From the NCBI RefSeq assembly GCF_024753255.1, contig NZ_JANUHA010000007.1, forward strand, positions 1 to 64,000: 64,000 nt of DNA, given 5' to 3'. The translations under genes and the position numbers were made by a program. The notes under the pieces are model-generated. The model saw nothing but the letters and a program-made list of their open reading frames with translations, made no database searches and had not been told where the DNA came from. This document shows positions 36,098 to 44,855 of the stretch, piece by piece; the stretch's first letter is position 1, and every line of letters begins with the position of its first letter. Source of the stretch: Massilia agri. Its GTDB lineage: Bacteria; Pseudomonadota; Gammaproteobacteria; Burkholderiales; Burkholderiaceae_D.

Positions 36098-36457
36098 ATG
36101 ACGATTAATTTCAAGGACGCCCTCGGCCTGCACGCCGACGCGCTGCAGCTGCGCGCAGAACGCACGCGCGTGCTGGCTGCCAATATCGCCAACGAGAGCA
36201 CGCCCGGTTATACCGCGCGCGACATCGACTTCGCCTCGGCGCTGCAGGAGCAGATCGATGCGGAAGCGGGTGAGCCGACCATCTCCAGCGACGGCCCGCT
36301 GTACCGCGTGCCCTTCCACCCGAGCGCCGACGGCAACACCGTCGAGATCGGCGTCGAACAGGCCGCGTTCTCGCAGAACGCTTCCGACTTCCAGACCAGC
36401 CTCACCTTCATCAACATGAAGCTGCGCGGCCTGGCCAAGGCCATCAACGGCCAATAA
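36098..36457 (+). CDS. flgB: Proximal rod protein FlgB
   Basis: Rod subunit of 119 residues, secreted by the flagellar apparatus. The rod/hook N-terminal motif RTRVLAANIANESTPGYTARDIDF and a C-terminal heptad helix (LTFINMKLRGLAKAING) are present. First gene of the flgB-to-flgL run. Ribosome site GAGGATCGAG precedes it. Confidence 0.95.
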   Translation: MTINFKDALGLHADALQLRAERTRVLAANIANESTPGYTARDIDFASALQEQIDAEAGEPTISSDGPLYRVPFHPSADGNTVEIGVEQAAFSQNASDFQTSLTFINMKLRGLAKAINGQ

Positions 36458-36472
36458 TTCTAGGACCACGCC

Positions 36473-36877
36473 ATGGGCTTCAAAGACATTTCAAATATCG
36501 CCGGCTCGGCGATGGCGGCGCAGACCGTGCGCCTGAACACGATCGCCAGCAACCTGGCCAATGCCAATGCCGTGGCCGGCTCGGAAACCGAGGGCTACCG
36601 CGCACGCAAGCCGGTGTTCGCCTCGGTCATGGGCGAGGACGGCGGCGCGCGCGTGCAGGTGCTGGACGTGGTCCAGTCGAGCGAGCCGCTGCGCAAGATG
36701 TACGAGCCGGACAACCCCGTGGCGGACGCCGACGGCATGGTCTACTACGCCAACGTCAACGAAGTGGCCGAGATGGCGGACATGATGGCCGCCTCGCGCG
36801 CTTTCGAAACCAATGTCGAGGTGATGGGCCGCATCAAGAACATGCAGGCATCCCTGCTGAAGCTGGGCGAGGGCTGA
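36473..36877 (+). CDS. flgC: Proximal rod protein FlgC
   Basis: Rod subunit of 134 residues. N-terminal motif RLNTIASNLANANAVAGS, and C-terminal NEVAEMADMMAASRAFETNVE with a final helix, as in all rod proteins. Lies 15 bases after flgB and 4 before flgD. Confidence 0.95.
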   Translation: MGFKDISNIAGSAMAAQTVRLNTIASNLANANAVAGSETEGYRARKPVFASVMGEDGGARVQVLDVVQSSEPLRKMYEPDNPVADADGMVYYANVNEVAEMADMMAASRAFETNVEVMGRIKNMQASLLKLGEG

Positions 36878-36881
36878 TTCC

Positions 36882-37574
36882 ATGGCAAGCACGACCAACG
36901 CCACCAACGCTTTCGGCTTCCCGACCTCGAACGCATCGAGCGACGCTGTCGCCACCAATGGCACCGGCGTCGCCACCAGCGACAACAAGGACATGTTCAC
37001 CAAGCTGCTGGTGGCCCAGATCCGCAACCAGGACCCGCTCGCTCCCTCGGACCCGAGCCAGTTCGTGAACCAGCTTTCCCAGCTCTCGCAGACCGAGGCG
37101 CTCGAGAACCTGGCCAAGACCACCAGCGCCAGCGCCAGCGTGCTGCAGAGCATCCAGGTGCTGGCCATGGGCGCCCAGGTCGGCAACGACGTCTCGGTCG
37201 AGACCAGCCGCGTGCGCCTGGGCGGCGACAAGATCTCCGGCAATATCCAGCTATCCGGCAGCAGCACCGCGACCAGCCTGGTCCTGACCGACGTCGGCGG
37301 CAAGGAAACCCGCATCGCCCTGCCCTCCCACGGCGCCGGCGCCCTGCCCTTCACCATCGACCCGGACGCCCTGGGTCTGGCGCCGGGCAACTACAGCATC
37401 CGTGCCGAAGCATCCGACGGCAGCAAACCGGCGGTCGAAGTCACGGCCCGCCTCGAAAGCGTGCGCATGGCCGCCTCCGGCGGCGTCGTGCTGCAGGTCG
37501 CCGGCATCGGCGAAGTCGACCCATTCGCCGTGACTGGCTTCAACGGCAAGGCGCAGGCCCTGGCCGCTAACTGA
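36882..37574 (+). CDS. flgD: Hook scaffold protein FlgD
   Basis: Hook cap, 230 residues, removed once the hook is finished. The N-terminal part contains DMFTKLLVAQIRNQDPLAP and SQFVNQLSQLSQTEALENL, the FlgD signature. The C-terminal part (Tudor/Fn3-like) supports hook polymerisation. Normal length and position before flgE. Confidence 0.95.
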   Translation: MASTTNATNAFGFPTSNASSDAVATNGTGVATSDNKDMFTKLLVAQIRNQDPLAPSDPSQFVNQLSQLSQTEALENLAKTTSASASVLQSIQVLAMGAQVGNDVSVETSRVRLGGDKISGNIQLSGSSTATSLVLTDVGGKETRIALPSHGAGALPFTIDPDALGLAPGNYSIRAEASDGSKPAVEVTARLESVRMAASGGVVLQVAGIGEVDPFAVTGFNGKAQALAAN

Positions 37575-37585
37575 AAGGAATTTTC

Positions 37586-38779
37586 ATGAGCTTCAATATC
37601 GCACTGTCGGGCATCCAGGCCATCAACGAGCAGCTGGAAGCCGTCTCGAACAACATCGCCAACGCCGGCACCTACGGCTTCAAGAGCAGCCGCGCCAACT
37701 TCGCCTCGGTCTATGCCGGCGATAGCGCCAACGGCGTCGAAGTGGCGTCGCTGACCCAGAACATCGCCCAGAACGGCGGCCTGATCAATACCGGCCGCAG
37801 CATGGACGCCATGATCCAGGGCCGCGGCTTCTTCACCAGCCGCGACGCCCAGGGCGTGATGCAGTACACCCGCGTCGGCATCTTCTCGGCCAACAAGGAC
37901 GGCTATCTGGTCGACACCGCAGGCCGCATGGTGCAGGGCTACGGCCCGTCCGCCGGCGGCGCCCAGGGCGTGATGGGCGACATCAAGATCCCGACCGGCC
38001 AGATCCCGGCCGTCGCGACCACCAGGATCGATTATGTCGGTAACCTGTCCCACGGCTATACCACGCCGGCCGTCAGCCCGCTCGACCCGGCCAACGACAA
38101 GAGCTACAACTACGTGAAGCAGTCGGTGGTCTACGATTCCGTCGGCAACCAGCACACCCTGACGCAGTATTTCGTCAAGGCCGCCACTCCCGCCAACACC
38201 ATGAACGTGCACTACGCCGTCGACGGCGCTGCCCCGATGACGACGCCGGTCAGGACGCTCACCTTCAATACCAAGGGCGAACTGCCGGCTGGCACGACCC
38301 AGGCCATCAGCATCCCGGCTGCCGGCGGCGTGGACGCGATGAACTTCACGATCTCCTACGACGGCACCACCCACGTGGCCGGCGAATCGACCAACACCAC
38401 CAACCGCAGCAACGGCTATGCCTCGGGCAGCTTCGTCGGCGTGGAACTGGCGGAAGACGGCTCGGTCGTCGCCAAGTACAGCAACGAACAGCGCCAGGTG
38501 GTCGGCACCCTGGCCATCGCCACCTTCCCGGACGAAGGCAGCCTGGCCCCGACCAGCGACACCAGCTGGGTCGCCAACAACACCTCCGGCGCGCCGCTGT
38601 ACAGCGCCCCGGGCGTCGGCCTGGCCGGCAAGCTGTCGACCGGCACCCTGGAAGGCTCGAACGTCGACATCACCTCGGAACTCGTGGGCCTGATGACCTC
38701 GCAGCGCAACTACCAGGCGAACTCGAAGGTCATCACCACCGAAAACCAGATGATGCAGGCCCTGATGCAGGCCCTGTAA
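37586..38779 (+). CDS. flgE: Hook protein FlgE
   Basis: Hook subunit of 397 residues. The N-terminal rod/hook motif (LEAVSNNIANAGTYGFKSSR), the FlgE/F/G D1 region (GRGFFTSRDAQGVMQYTRVG) and the C-terminal motif (TSQRNYQANSKVITTEN) are complete. The hook-specific middle contains VVYDSVGNQHTLTQYFVK. AAAGGAA ribosome site. Confidence 0.96.
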   Translation: MSFNIALSGIQAINEQLEAVSNNIANAGTYGFKSSRANFASVYAGDSANGVEVASLTQNIAQNGGLINTGRSMDAMIQGRGFFTSRDAQGVMQYTRVGIFSANKDGYLVDTAGRMVQGYGPSAGGAQGVMGDIKIPTGQIPAVATTRIDYVGNLSHGYTTPAVSPLDPANDKSYNYVKQSVVYDSVGNQHTLTQYFVKAATPANTMNVHYAVDGAAPMTTPVRTLTFNTKGELPAGTTQAISIPAAGGVDAMNFTISYDGTTHVAGESTNTTNRSNGYASGSFVGVELAEDGSVVAKYSNEQRQVVGTLAIATFPDEGSLAPTSDTSWVANNTSGAPLYSAPGVGLAGKLSTGTLEGSNVDITSELVGLMTSQRNYQANSKVITTENQMMQALMQAL

Positions 38780-38795
38780 GGCCCGGCTCACCATC

Positions 38796-39524
38796 ATGGA
38801 TAAACTGATCTTCACGGCAGTCAGCGGCGCCGAGCGCACCTTGCGCTCGCAGCAGGTGCACGCCAACAACCTGGCCAACGCCGACACCGCGGGCTTCCGC
38901 GCCAACCTCGAGGTGGCCGCCACCCAGGCCATGCAGAACGGCTACGGCTACGACAGCATGCACCTGGCCAAGACCGAGGCCGATACCATCTCGACCCGCG
39001 CCGGCGCGGTGCGCGAGACCGGCCGCCCGCTCGACGTCGCCATCAGCGGCGCCGGCTACCTGGCGGTGCAGTACGGCGCGGGCGAAGCCTATACCCGTGC
39101 CGGCGCGATCGACATCGACGCCAATGGCGCCCTGTCGGTGAACGGCCATCCCCTGATGGGCGAAGGCGGCCCGATCACCCTGCCGCCGCACCAGGCGGTG
39201 GAGATCGGCGCAGATGGCACCATCTCGGTGCTGACCGAAGGCGCCACCCTGATGCAGCCGATCGACAAGCTGCGCCTGGTGAATGCCGAAGGCGTGGAAC
39301 TGACCAAGAACGAGGCCGGCCTGATCGTCTCGCGCGACGGCAACCCGCTCGAGGCGGATCCGAACGTCGCCGTGCGCGGCCGCGCCCTCGAAGGCAGCAA
39401 TGTGTCGGCGATCGAAGAAATGGTCGCCGTGATGAGCCTGAACCGCAGCTTCGAGATGCAGATGAAAATGTTCAAGGCCAGCGACAGCATGAACGAGGCC
39501 GGCAACCGCCTCATCGGCGCATAA
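38796..39524 (+). CDS. flgF: Proximal rod protein FlgF
   Basis: Rod subunit of 242 residues. Motifs QVHANNLANADTAGFRANLE, ISGAGYLAVQYGAGEAYTRAG and EMVAVMSLNRSFEMQMKMFK are standard. Lies 16 bases after flgE and precedes flgG in the usual order. Confidence 0.94.
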   Translation: MDKLIFTAVSGAERTLRSQQVHANNLANADTAGFRANLEVAATQAMQNGYGYDSMHLAKTEADTISTRAGAVRETGRPLDVAISGAGYLAVQYGAGEAYTRAGAIDIDANGALSVNGHPLMGEGGPITLPPHQAVEIGADGTISVLTEGATLMQPIDKLRLVNAEGVELTKNEAGLIVSRDGNPLEADPNVAVRGRALEGSNVSAIEEMVAVMSLNRSFEMQMKMFKASDSMNEAGNRLIGA

Positions 39525-39546
39525 GCCACATACTTAAGGAATAATC

Positions 39547-40332
39547 ATGAATCCAGCAATGTGGATCAGCAAGACCGGCGTGCAGGCACAGGATGCCAAG
39601 CTGCAGGCGATCGCCAACAACCTGGCCAACGTCAACACCGTCGGCTTCAAGCGCGACCGCGTCGTGTTCGAAGACCTGTTCTACCAGGTCGACGCCCAGC
39701 CGGGCGCCCAGAGCGCGGACAACATCGTCTCGAACGGCGTCCAGCTCGGTAACGGCACCCGCGTGGTCGGCACCCAGAAGGTCTTCACCAACGGCAATAT
39801 GCAGACCACCAGCCAGGCGCTGGACGTCGCCATCAACGGCGCCGGCTTCCTGCAGGTGCGCCGCCCGAACGGCGAACCGGCCTTCACCCGCGCCGGCCAG
39901 CTGCAGGTCGACGCCAACGGCACCCTGACCAATGCCCAGGGCCTGCCGATCGTGCCGCAGATCACCGTGCCGCAGAACGCCACCGCCATCACCATCGGCG
40001 AAAACGGCATGGTCTCGGCCACCGTCGCCGGTTCCACCACCCCGACCGAACTCGGCCAGCTGACCTTGACCAGCTTCGTGAATCCGGCCGGCCTGCTGGC
40101 CCTGGGCGAGAACCTGTTCAGCGAAACCGCCGCTTCCGGCACCGCCAACGAAGGCCGTCCGGGCGACGGCGCCCTCGGCAAGCTCAAACAGGGCGCGCTG
40201 GAAGGCTCGAACGTGCAGGTGGTCGAGGAGATGGTCGACATGATCGCCGCCCAGCGCACCTACGAGATGAACACCAAGGTGCTGTCGGCGGCCGACAATA
40301 TGCTCCAGTACCTGGCACAGGCTGCTCGCTAA
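39547..40332 (+). CDS. flgG: Distal rod protein FlgG
   Basis: Distal rod subunit of 261 residues. It begins MNPAMWISKTGVQAQDAKLQ, then AIANNLANVNTVGFKRDRVV, with INGAGFLQVRRPNGEPAFTR and a C-terminal EEMVDMIAAQRTYEMNTKVL. Length agrees with the family. Short gap to flgH (four bases). Confidence 0.96.
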   Translation: MNPAMWISKTGVQAQDAKLQAIANNLANVNTVGFKRDRVVFEDLFYQVDAQPGAQSADNIVSNGVQLGNGTRVVGTQKVFTNGNMQTTSQALDVAINGAGFLQVRRPNGEPAFTRAGQLQVDANGTLTNAQGLPIVPQITVPQNATAITIGENGMVSATVAGSTTPTELGQLTLTSFVNPAGLLALGENLFSETAASGTANEGRPGDGALGKLKQGALEGSNVQVVEEMVDMIAAQRTYEMNTKVLSAADNMLQYLAQAAR

Positions 40333-40336
40333 TCCG

Positions 40337-40987
40337 ATGAAATATGTTACCGCGGCGCTCTGCGCCATTCTCCTCGCCGGCTGCGCTTCCGCGCCGCCGC
40401 GCCAGGTCTCGAACGACGACGACTTCGTGCCGATGGCGCGCAGCACGTCGCGCGGCGTCTCGGGCGGCGTCTTCACGGGTGAAACCGTGTCGCTGACCTC
40501 GGACAGCCGTGCCTACCGCGTGGGCGACGCGGTCACCGTAATCCTGCAAGAAACCACCCAGGCCAGCAAGCGCGCCGGCACCAGCTTCTCCAAGGGCTCC
40601 TCGGTCGGCGTGTCGCCGATCGCCGCCCTCGGCAAGACTTTCGGCAAGACCGCGATCGACATCTCGGCCGACCGCAGCTTCGAAGGCGACGCCACCAGCA
40701 CCCAGCAGAACGCCCTCTCGGGCGCGCTGACCGTGATCGTGCAGGAAGTGCTGCCGAATGGCCTCCTGCGCGTGGCCGGCGAGAAGAACCTGACCCTGAA
40801 CCAGGGCGAGGAATTCGTGCGCCTGAAGGGTTTTGTCCGCGCCCAGGACATCGACAACGACAACCAGGTGTCCTCGCTGCGGGTGGCCAATGCCCGCATC
40901 GCCTATTCGGGCAAGGGCGCCCTGGCCGAGAGCAATCAGCCAGGCTGGCTGACCCGCTTCTTTACCGGCCCCCTGATGCCGTTCTGA
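40337..40987 (+). CDS. flgH: L-ring lipoprotein FlgH
   Basis: Outer-membrane L-ring subunit of 216 residues. The lipobox LAGC at residues 15-18 marks a lipoprotein signal peptide. Core motifs [40 protein letters not shown] and [18 protein letters not shown] are typical. Its presence with flgI shows that this is a full flagellum crossing the outer membrane. Confidence 0.96.
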   Translation: MKYVTAALCAILLAGCASAPPRQVSNDDDFVPMARSTSRGVSGGVFTGETVSLTSDSRAYRVGDAVTVILQETTQASKRAGTSFSKGSSVGVSPIAALGKTFGKTAIDISADRSFEGDATSTQQNALSGALTVIVQEVLPNGLLRVAGEKNLTLNQGEEFVRLKGFVRAQDIDNDNQVSSLRVANARIAYSGKGALAESNQPGWLTRFFTGPLMPF

Positions 40988-40994
40988 GGACACG

Positions 40995-42125
40995 ATGATC
41001 CATTCTCTACGCGCATCGCGCGCTCTTCGCACCGTGGTGTGCGCGCTGCTGATGGCGGCCACCGCCCTCCCCGGCGTAGCCTCCGCCGCCCAGGCGCTGC
41101 GCAACCTGGTCAGCGTCGAAGGCGTGCGCGAAAACCCGCTGGTGGGCTACGGCCTGGTCGTCGGCCTGAACGGCAGCGGCGACTCGACCCAGGTGAAGTA
41201 CGCCAGCCAGTCGGTCGTCAACATGCTCAAGCAGTTCGGCGTGCGCCTGCCGGAAGGCGAGGACGCCAAGAACAAGAACGTGGCCGCCGTCATGGTCTCG
41301 GCCGTGTTTCCGCCGGGCTACCGCCGCGGCCAGGCGATCGACGTCACCGTCTCGTCGCTGGGCGACGCGAAAAGCCTGCGCGGCGGCACACTGCTGCTGA
41401 CCCAACTGCGCGCGGCCGACAATGAAGTCTATGCGCTGGCCCAGGGCAACCTGGTGGTCGGCGGCCTGAACGCCACCGGCAAGAGCGGCTCCTCGGTGAC
41501 GGTCAACACCCCGACCACCGGCCGCATCCCGAACGGCGCCATGATCGAGCGCGAGATCCCGACCGATTTCGCCACCCGCCCGCAAGTGATGCTGCGCCTG
41601 CGCCAGCCGCACTTCGAGACCGCCACCAATGTGGTCAACGCGATCAACGCGAAATACGGCCCGATCGCCACCACCGCGGACGGCACCAGCGTCGAAGTCA
41701 TCGCCCCGGAAAATCCGACCGAGCGCGTAGCCTTCATGGCGAAATTGAACAACCTGCAGGTCAATGCCGGCACCGAGGTGCCCAAAGTCGTCTTCAACTC
41801 GCGCACCGGGACGGTGGTCATTGCCGACGGCCTGCGCGTGAAGGCGGCCGCCGTCACCCACGGCTCGCTGAAAGTGATCATCTCGGAGAGCTCGCGCGTC
41901 TCCCAGCCCGGCCCCTTCTCGCGCGGCCAGACCGCGGTGACGCCGGAATCGAAGCTGTCGGTGGACCAGGGCTCGGGCCAGATGTTCAACTGGCCGGCCG
42001 GCGCCAAGCTGCAAACCATCATCGACGTGGTCAACAGCCTGGGCGCCTCGCCCGACGACATCATGGCGATCCTGCAGGCGCTGGACCAGGCCGGCGCCAT
42101 CGAAGGCGAACTGGTGGTGATCTGA
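40995..42125 (+). CDS. flgI: P-ring protein FlgI
   Basis: Periplasmic P-ring subunit of 376 residues with a signal peptide (about 1-31). Motifs [39 protein letters not shown] and [19 protein letters not shown] are diagnostic. Overlaps the short flgJ by one base (TGATG), suggesting coupling. FlgA is encoded divergently upstream. Confidence 0.96.
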   Translation: MIHSLRASRALRTVVCALLMAATALPGVASAAQALRNLVSVEGVRENPLVGYGLVVGLNGSGDSTQVKYASQSVVNMLKQFGVRLPEGEDAKNKNVAAVMVSAVFPPGYRRGQAIDVTVSSLGDAKSLRGGTLLLTQLRAADNEVYALAQGNLVVGGLNATGKSGSSVTVNTPTTGRIPNGAMIEREIPTDFATRPQVMLRLRQPHFETATNVVNAINAKYGPIATTADGTSVEVIAPENPTERVAFMAKLNNLQVNAGTEVPKVVFNSRTGTVVIADGLRVKAAAVTHGSLKVIISESSRVSQPGPFSRGQTAVTPESKLSVDQGSGQMFNWPAGAKLQTIIDVVNSLGASPDDIMAILQALDQAGAIEGELVVI

Positions 42126-42460
42126 TGAAAATCGAACAGAACCAGCCCCTGCCGCTGCAGCCCGGGCCCGATGCGCCTGTCGCGCCTGCCGCCGACCAGC
42201 CGGACCCTGCTTATGTCGCGAAAGCCACCAAGGCTGCCGTCGAGTTCGAGCGCTTCTTCATCTCGAACATGCTCAAGGAGATGCGCTCCTCCACGCGCGC
42301 CATGGCCGCCGAGGACAGCGTCTTCAACAACCGCGTCAACCAGGATATGCAGGACATGGCCGACGACCTGCTCGCCGGGAACATGGCCGGCAACCGGGCC
42401 TTCGGCATCGCCGACGCCATCCTGCGCCAACTGGTGCCTGGCGCCAAGCACGGCAAATAA
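42125..42460 (+). CDS. flgJ: Short FlgJ: rod-scaffold domain only
   Basis: Protein of 111 residues that matches only the N-terminal rod-binding domain of FlgJ: KAAVEFERFFISNMLKEMRS, then SVFNNRVNQDMQDMADDLL and GNRAFGIADAILRQL. Enteric FlgJ is about 310 residues with a fused glucosaminidase; here that activity is in a separate gene at 34544-35305. It acts as the rod cap during assembly. Starts in the flgI stop. Confidence 0.92.
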   Translation: MKIEQNQPLPLQPGPDAPVAPAADQPDPAYVAKATKAAVEFERFFISNMLKEMRSSTRAMAAEDSVFNNRVNQDMQDMADDLLAGNMAGNRAFGIADAILRQLVPGAKHGK

Positions 42461-42549
42461 GCCGGAAAAAGCCGGACAATAAAATTTAATAAGCAGCAAT
42501 AAACGGTCGCCTTTACAAGGTAACCCTGCTTCGAGGAAGGACCTGCAAC

Positions 42550-43923
42550 ATGCCCATGATCAATAACGCACTGTCTGGAGCGCTTGCCGCCCAGGTGGCG
42601 CTCAGCGCCAGCAGCCAGAACATTGCCAACCTGCAGACCAAGGGCTATACGCGCCAGTCGGCCCTGCTCACGGCAATCGGCCCTGGTGCGGATCCTCGCG
42701 GCGTCGGCAATGGCGTGCAGGTGAGCTCGTTGCTGCGCTTCTCGGACGGCTACAAGAGCCAGGCCATGTGGCGCGCGGCGTCGGAACTCGGCTCCTATGC
42801 GCAGACCCAGCCCTACCTGAGCCAGCTTGAAAGCGTGATGGGCGACAAGACCGCCAGCCTGTCGGCGGGCATCGACGAATTCTTCGGCGCATTGAACGCC
42901 GTTGCCGGCGACCCCGGCTCGAGCCCCCTGTACCAGCAGGTGCTCGACTCTGCCGGACTGATGGCAGAACGGTTCAACGGCCTGAACAATGTATTCAACG
43001 CCCAGCTGCAGTCGCTTCGTACCCAGCGCAGCGCGATCGTCGATTCGGCCAACGCCCAGATCTCGGCCATCGCGCGCCTGAACCAGCAGATCAGCCAGGC
43101 CCAGGCCACCGGGCAGAACGCATCGATCATGATCGACGCGCGCGACCAGGCCATCGACGAGCTCGCCAGCAAGATGGCCCTCGACGTCACGGACAATGCC
43201 GACGGTACCCGCGACGTTGCGCTCAAGACCGGCCAGGCCCTGGTGCTGGGTGGCCTGTACGGTACGCTGAAGGCCGCGCCGACGGCGACCAGCGCGCAGG
43301 AATTCACGCTCACCTTCGCCAACACCACCTATGTGCTCGACCCTGCCAAGCTCGGCGGCCAGCTCGGCGGCCTGGGTAAGTACGAAGCGGAAAAGCTCTT
43401 GCCGTTGCAAAACGACATCGCCGATATCGCGCAACAGCTCGCCAACAAGATCAATACCCAGCTCGGCCTTGGTTACAAGCAGGATGGCAGCGCGGGCACC
43501 CCGCTGTTCGTGTTCACGCCAGGCAGCAATGCCGACATGCTGAAAGTGAGCAGCGGCTTCCTGGTCAAGGACCTGGCCTTCTCGGGCGACGGCGCCCCCG
43601 GCGACACCGGCAACCTGCAGAAGCTGGTGACCATCAAGTCCCAGCCGGTCACCGTCGGTTCGATCGGCTCGGTGCTGCTAAGCGACGCCGACGTCCAGCT
43701 GGTCGGCAAGCTCGGCGTGGACAGCCAGCTCAACAAGGCCTCGCTGAAGACGAGCCAGACCGTGCGCACCCAGGCGGTGGACGACTGGCAGTCGACCAGC
43801 GGCGTCAACCAGGACGAGGAAGCGGTCAACCTCGTTGAATTCCAGAACATGTATCAGGCGAACATGAAAGTCATTTCGGTCGCCAACCAGCTCTTCGACG
43901 CCACGCTGGCGATGATGGGCTAA
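42550..43923 (+). CDS. flgK: Hook-filament junction protein FlgK
   Basis: First junction protein, 457 residues. N-terminal SGALAAQVALSASSQNIANL and C-terminal EEAVNLVEFQNMYQANMKVI plus a final helix are the conserved parts; the middle is compact compared with enteric FlgK (about 550). It starts with MPMINNALSGAL after GAGGAAGG, preceded by an 89-base gap from flgJ which may hold a late promoter (AT-rich, 42478-42505), though no clear sigma28 match was found. Confidence 0.94.
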   Translation: MPMINNALSGALAAQVALSASSQNIANLQTKGYTRQSALLTAIGPGADPRGVGNGVQVSSLLRFSDGYKSQAMWRAASELGSYAQTQPYLSQLESVMGDKTASLSAGIDEFFGALNAVAGDPGSSPLYQQVLDSAGLMAERFNGLNNVFNAQLQSLRTQRSAIVDSANAQISAIARLNQQISQAQATGQNASIMIDARDQAIDELASKMALDVTDNADGTRDVALKTGQALVLGGLYGTLKAAPTATSAQEFTLTFANTTYVLDPAKLGGQLGGLGKYEAEKLLPLQNDIADIAQQLANKINTQLGLGYKQDGSAGTPLFVFTPGSNADMLKVSSGFLVKDLAFSGDGAPGDTGNLQKLVTIKSQPVTVGSIGSVLLSDADVQLVGKLGVDSQLNKASLKTSQTVRTQAVDDWQSTSGVNQDEEAVNLVEFQNMYQANMKVISVANQLFDATLAMMG

Positions 43924-43934
43924 AGGATAGCGCC

Positions 43935-44846
43935 ATGCGTATCGCCACCACCCAATACCAGTCGACCATGAACCAGTCGCTCCAGATCAACCAGGAGCGC
44001 CTTTCCTATATTACCCGGCAACTGGCGGAGAACAAGCGCATCCTCGTGCCCTCGGACGACCCGGTTGACAATGTGCGCCTCGGACGCCTGTCGCGCGAAG
44101 AAGCCACGGTGCAGCAATACCGCGACAATATTGCGGCGGTTCAGGTCCGCCTGAACCGCTCGGAAGGCTACCTGTCCAATATGACGCAGGAAATGATCGT
44201 GGGACGCGACACGATCGTCTGGGCATCCGAGGGCAGCAATGCGCCCGGCGACCTGAAGGCCATGGTCAGCCCCCTGCAATCGCTGCGCGACAGTCTGTTC
44301 TATGCCGCCAACACCATCGACGAAGAAGGCAACTACATCTTCTCCGGCACCCTCACCAAGACTGCGCCGATGCGGTACGACGCCACCGCCCCGCTTGGTT
44401 CGCGCTACACTTACGCCGGGAATACGAATTCGCAGGAAGTGGTGGTCGGCAACGGCATCACCCAGGCGGGCAATGAAAACCTGAAGGGCCTGGAGAAGCT
44501 GCTCAACCAGCTCGAAGAGAGCATCGTCACGCTCGGGACGCCTGGCGCATCGGCGAACGATCCAGCGGTGCGCGCGGTGCTCACGGCGAACCTGGATGGT
44601 TTCGACGAGACGATGAACCTGGTGACCAGCAAGATCGCCACCCTGGGCGGCTCCGGCAACGTCATGAAGACGCTGGACGCCAACCATGCCAACATCAGCC
44701 TGTCTAACAAGTCGGCGATCATCGACATCGGCGCGCTCGACGTCGGCGAGGCGGCGACCGCCCTCAGCGGCTACTCCACCGCACTGCAAGCCACTTACAA
44801 AGCTTATAGCCGCATCAACAACATGTCCCTGTTCTCGGTCCTGTAA
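43935..44846 (+). CDS. flgL: Hook-filament junction protein FlgL
   Basis: Second junction protein, 303 residues. It begins MRIATTQYQSTMNQSLQINQ and has RILVPSDDPVDNVRLGRLSR, the DPV motif of FlgL, and the TIDEEGNYIFSGT segment. C-terminal helix present. Lies 11 bases after flgK and nine before the unnamed gene. Confidence 0.94.
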   Translation: MRIATTQYQSTMNQSLQINQERLSYITRQLAENKRILVPSDDPVDNVRLGRLSREEATVQQYRDNIAAVQVRLNRSEGYLSNMTQEMIVGRDTIVWASEGSNAPGDLKAMVSPLQSLRDSLFYAANTIDEEGNYIFSGTLTKTAPMRYDATAPLGSRYTYAGNTNSQEVVVGNGITQAGNENLKGLEKLLNQLEESIVTLGTPGASANDPAVRAVLTANLDGFDETMNLVTSKIATLGGSGNVMKTLDANHANISLSNKSAIIDIGALDVGEAATALSGYSTALQATYKAYSRINNMSLFSVL

Positions 44847-44855
44847 TCGTTCGCC

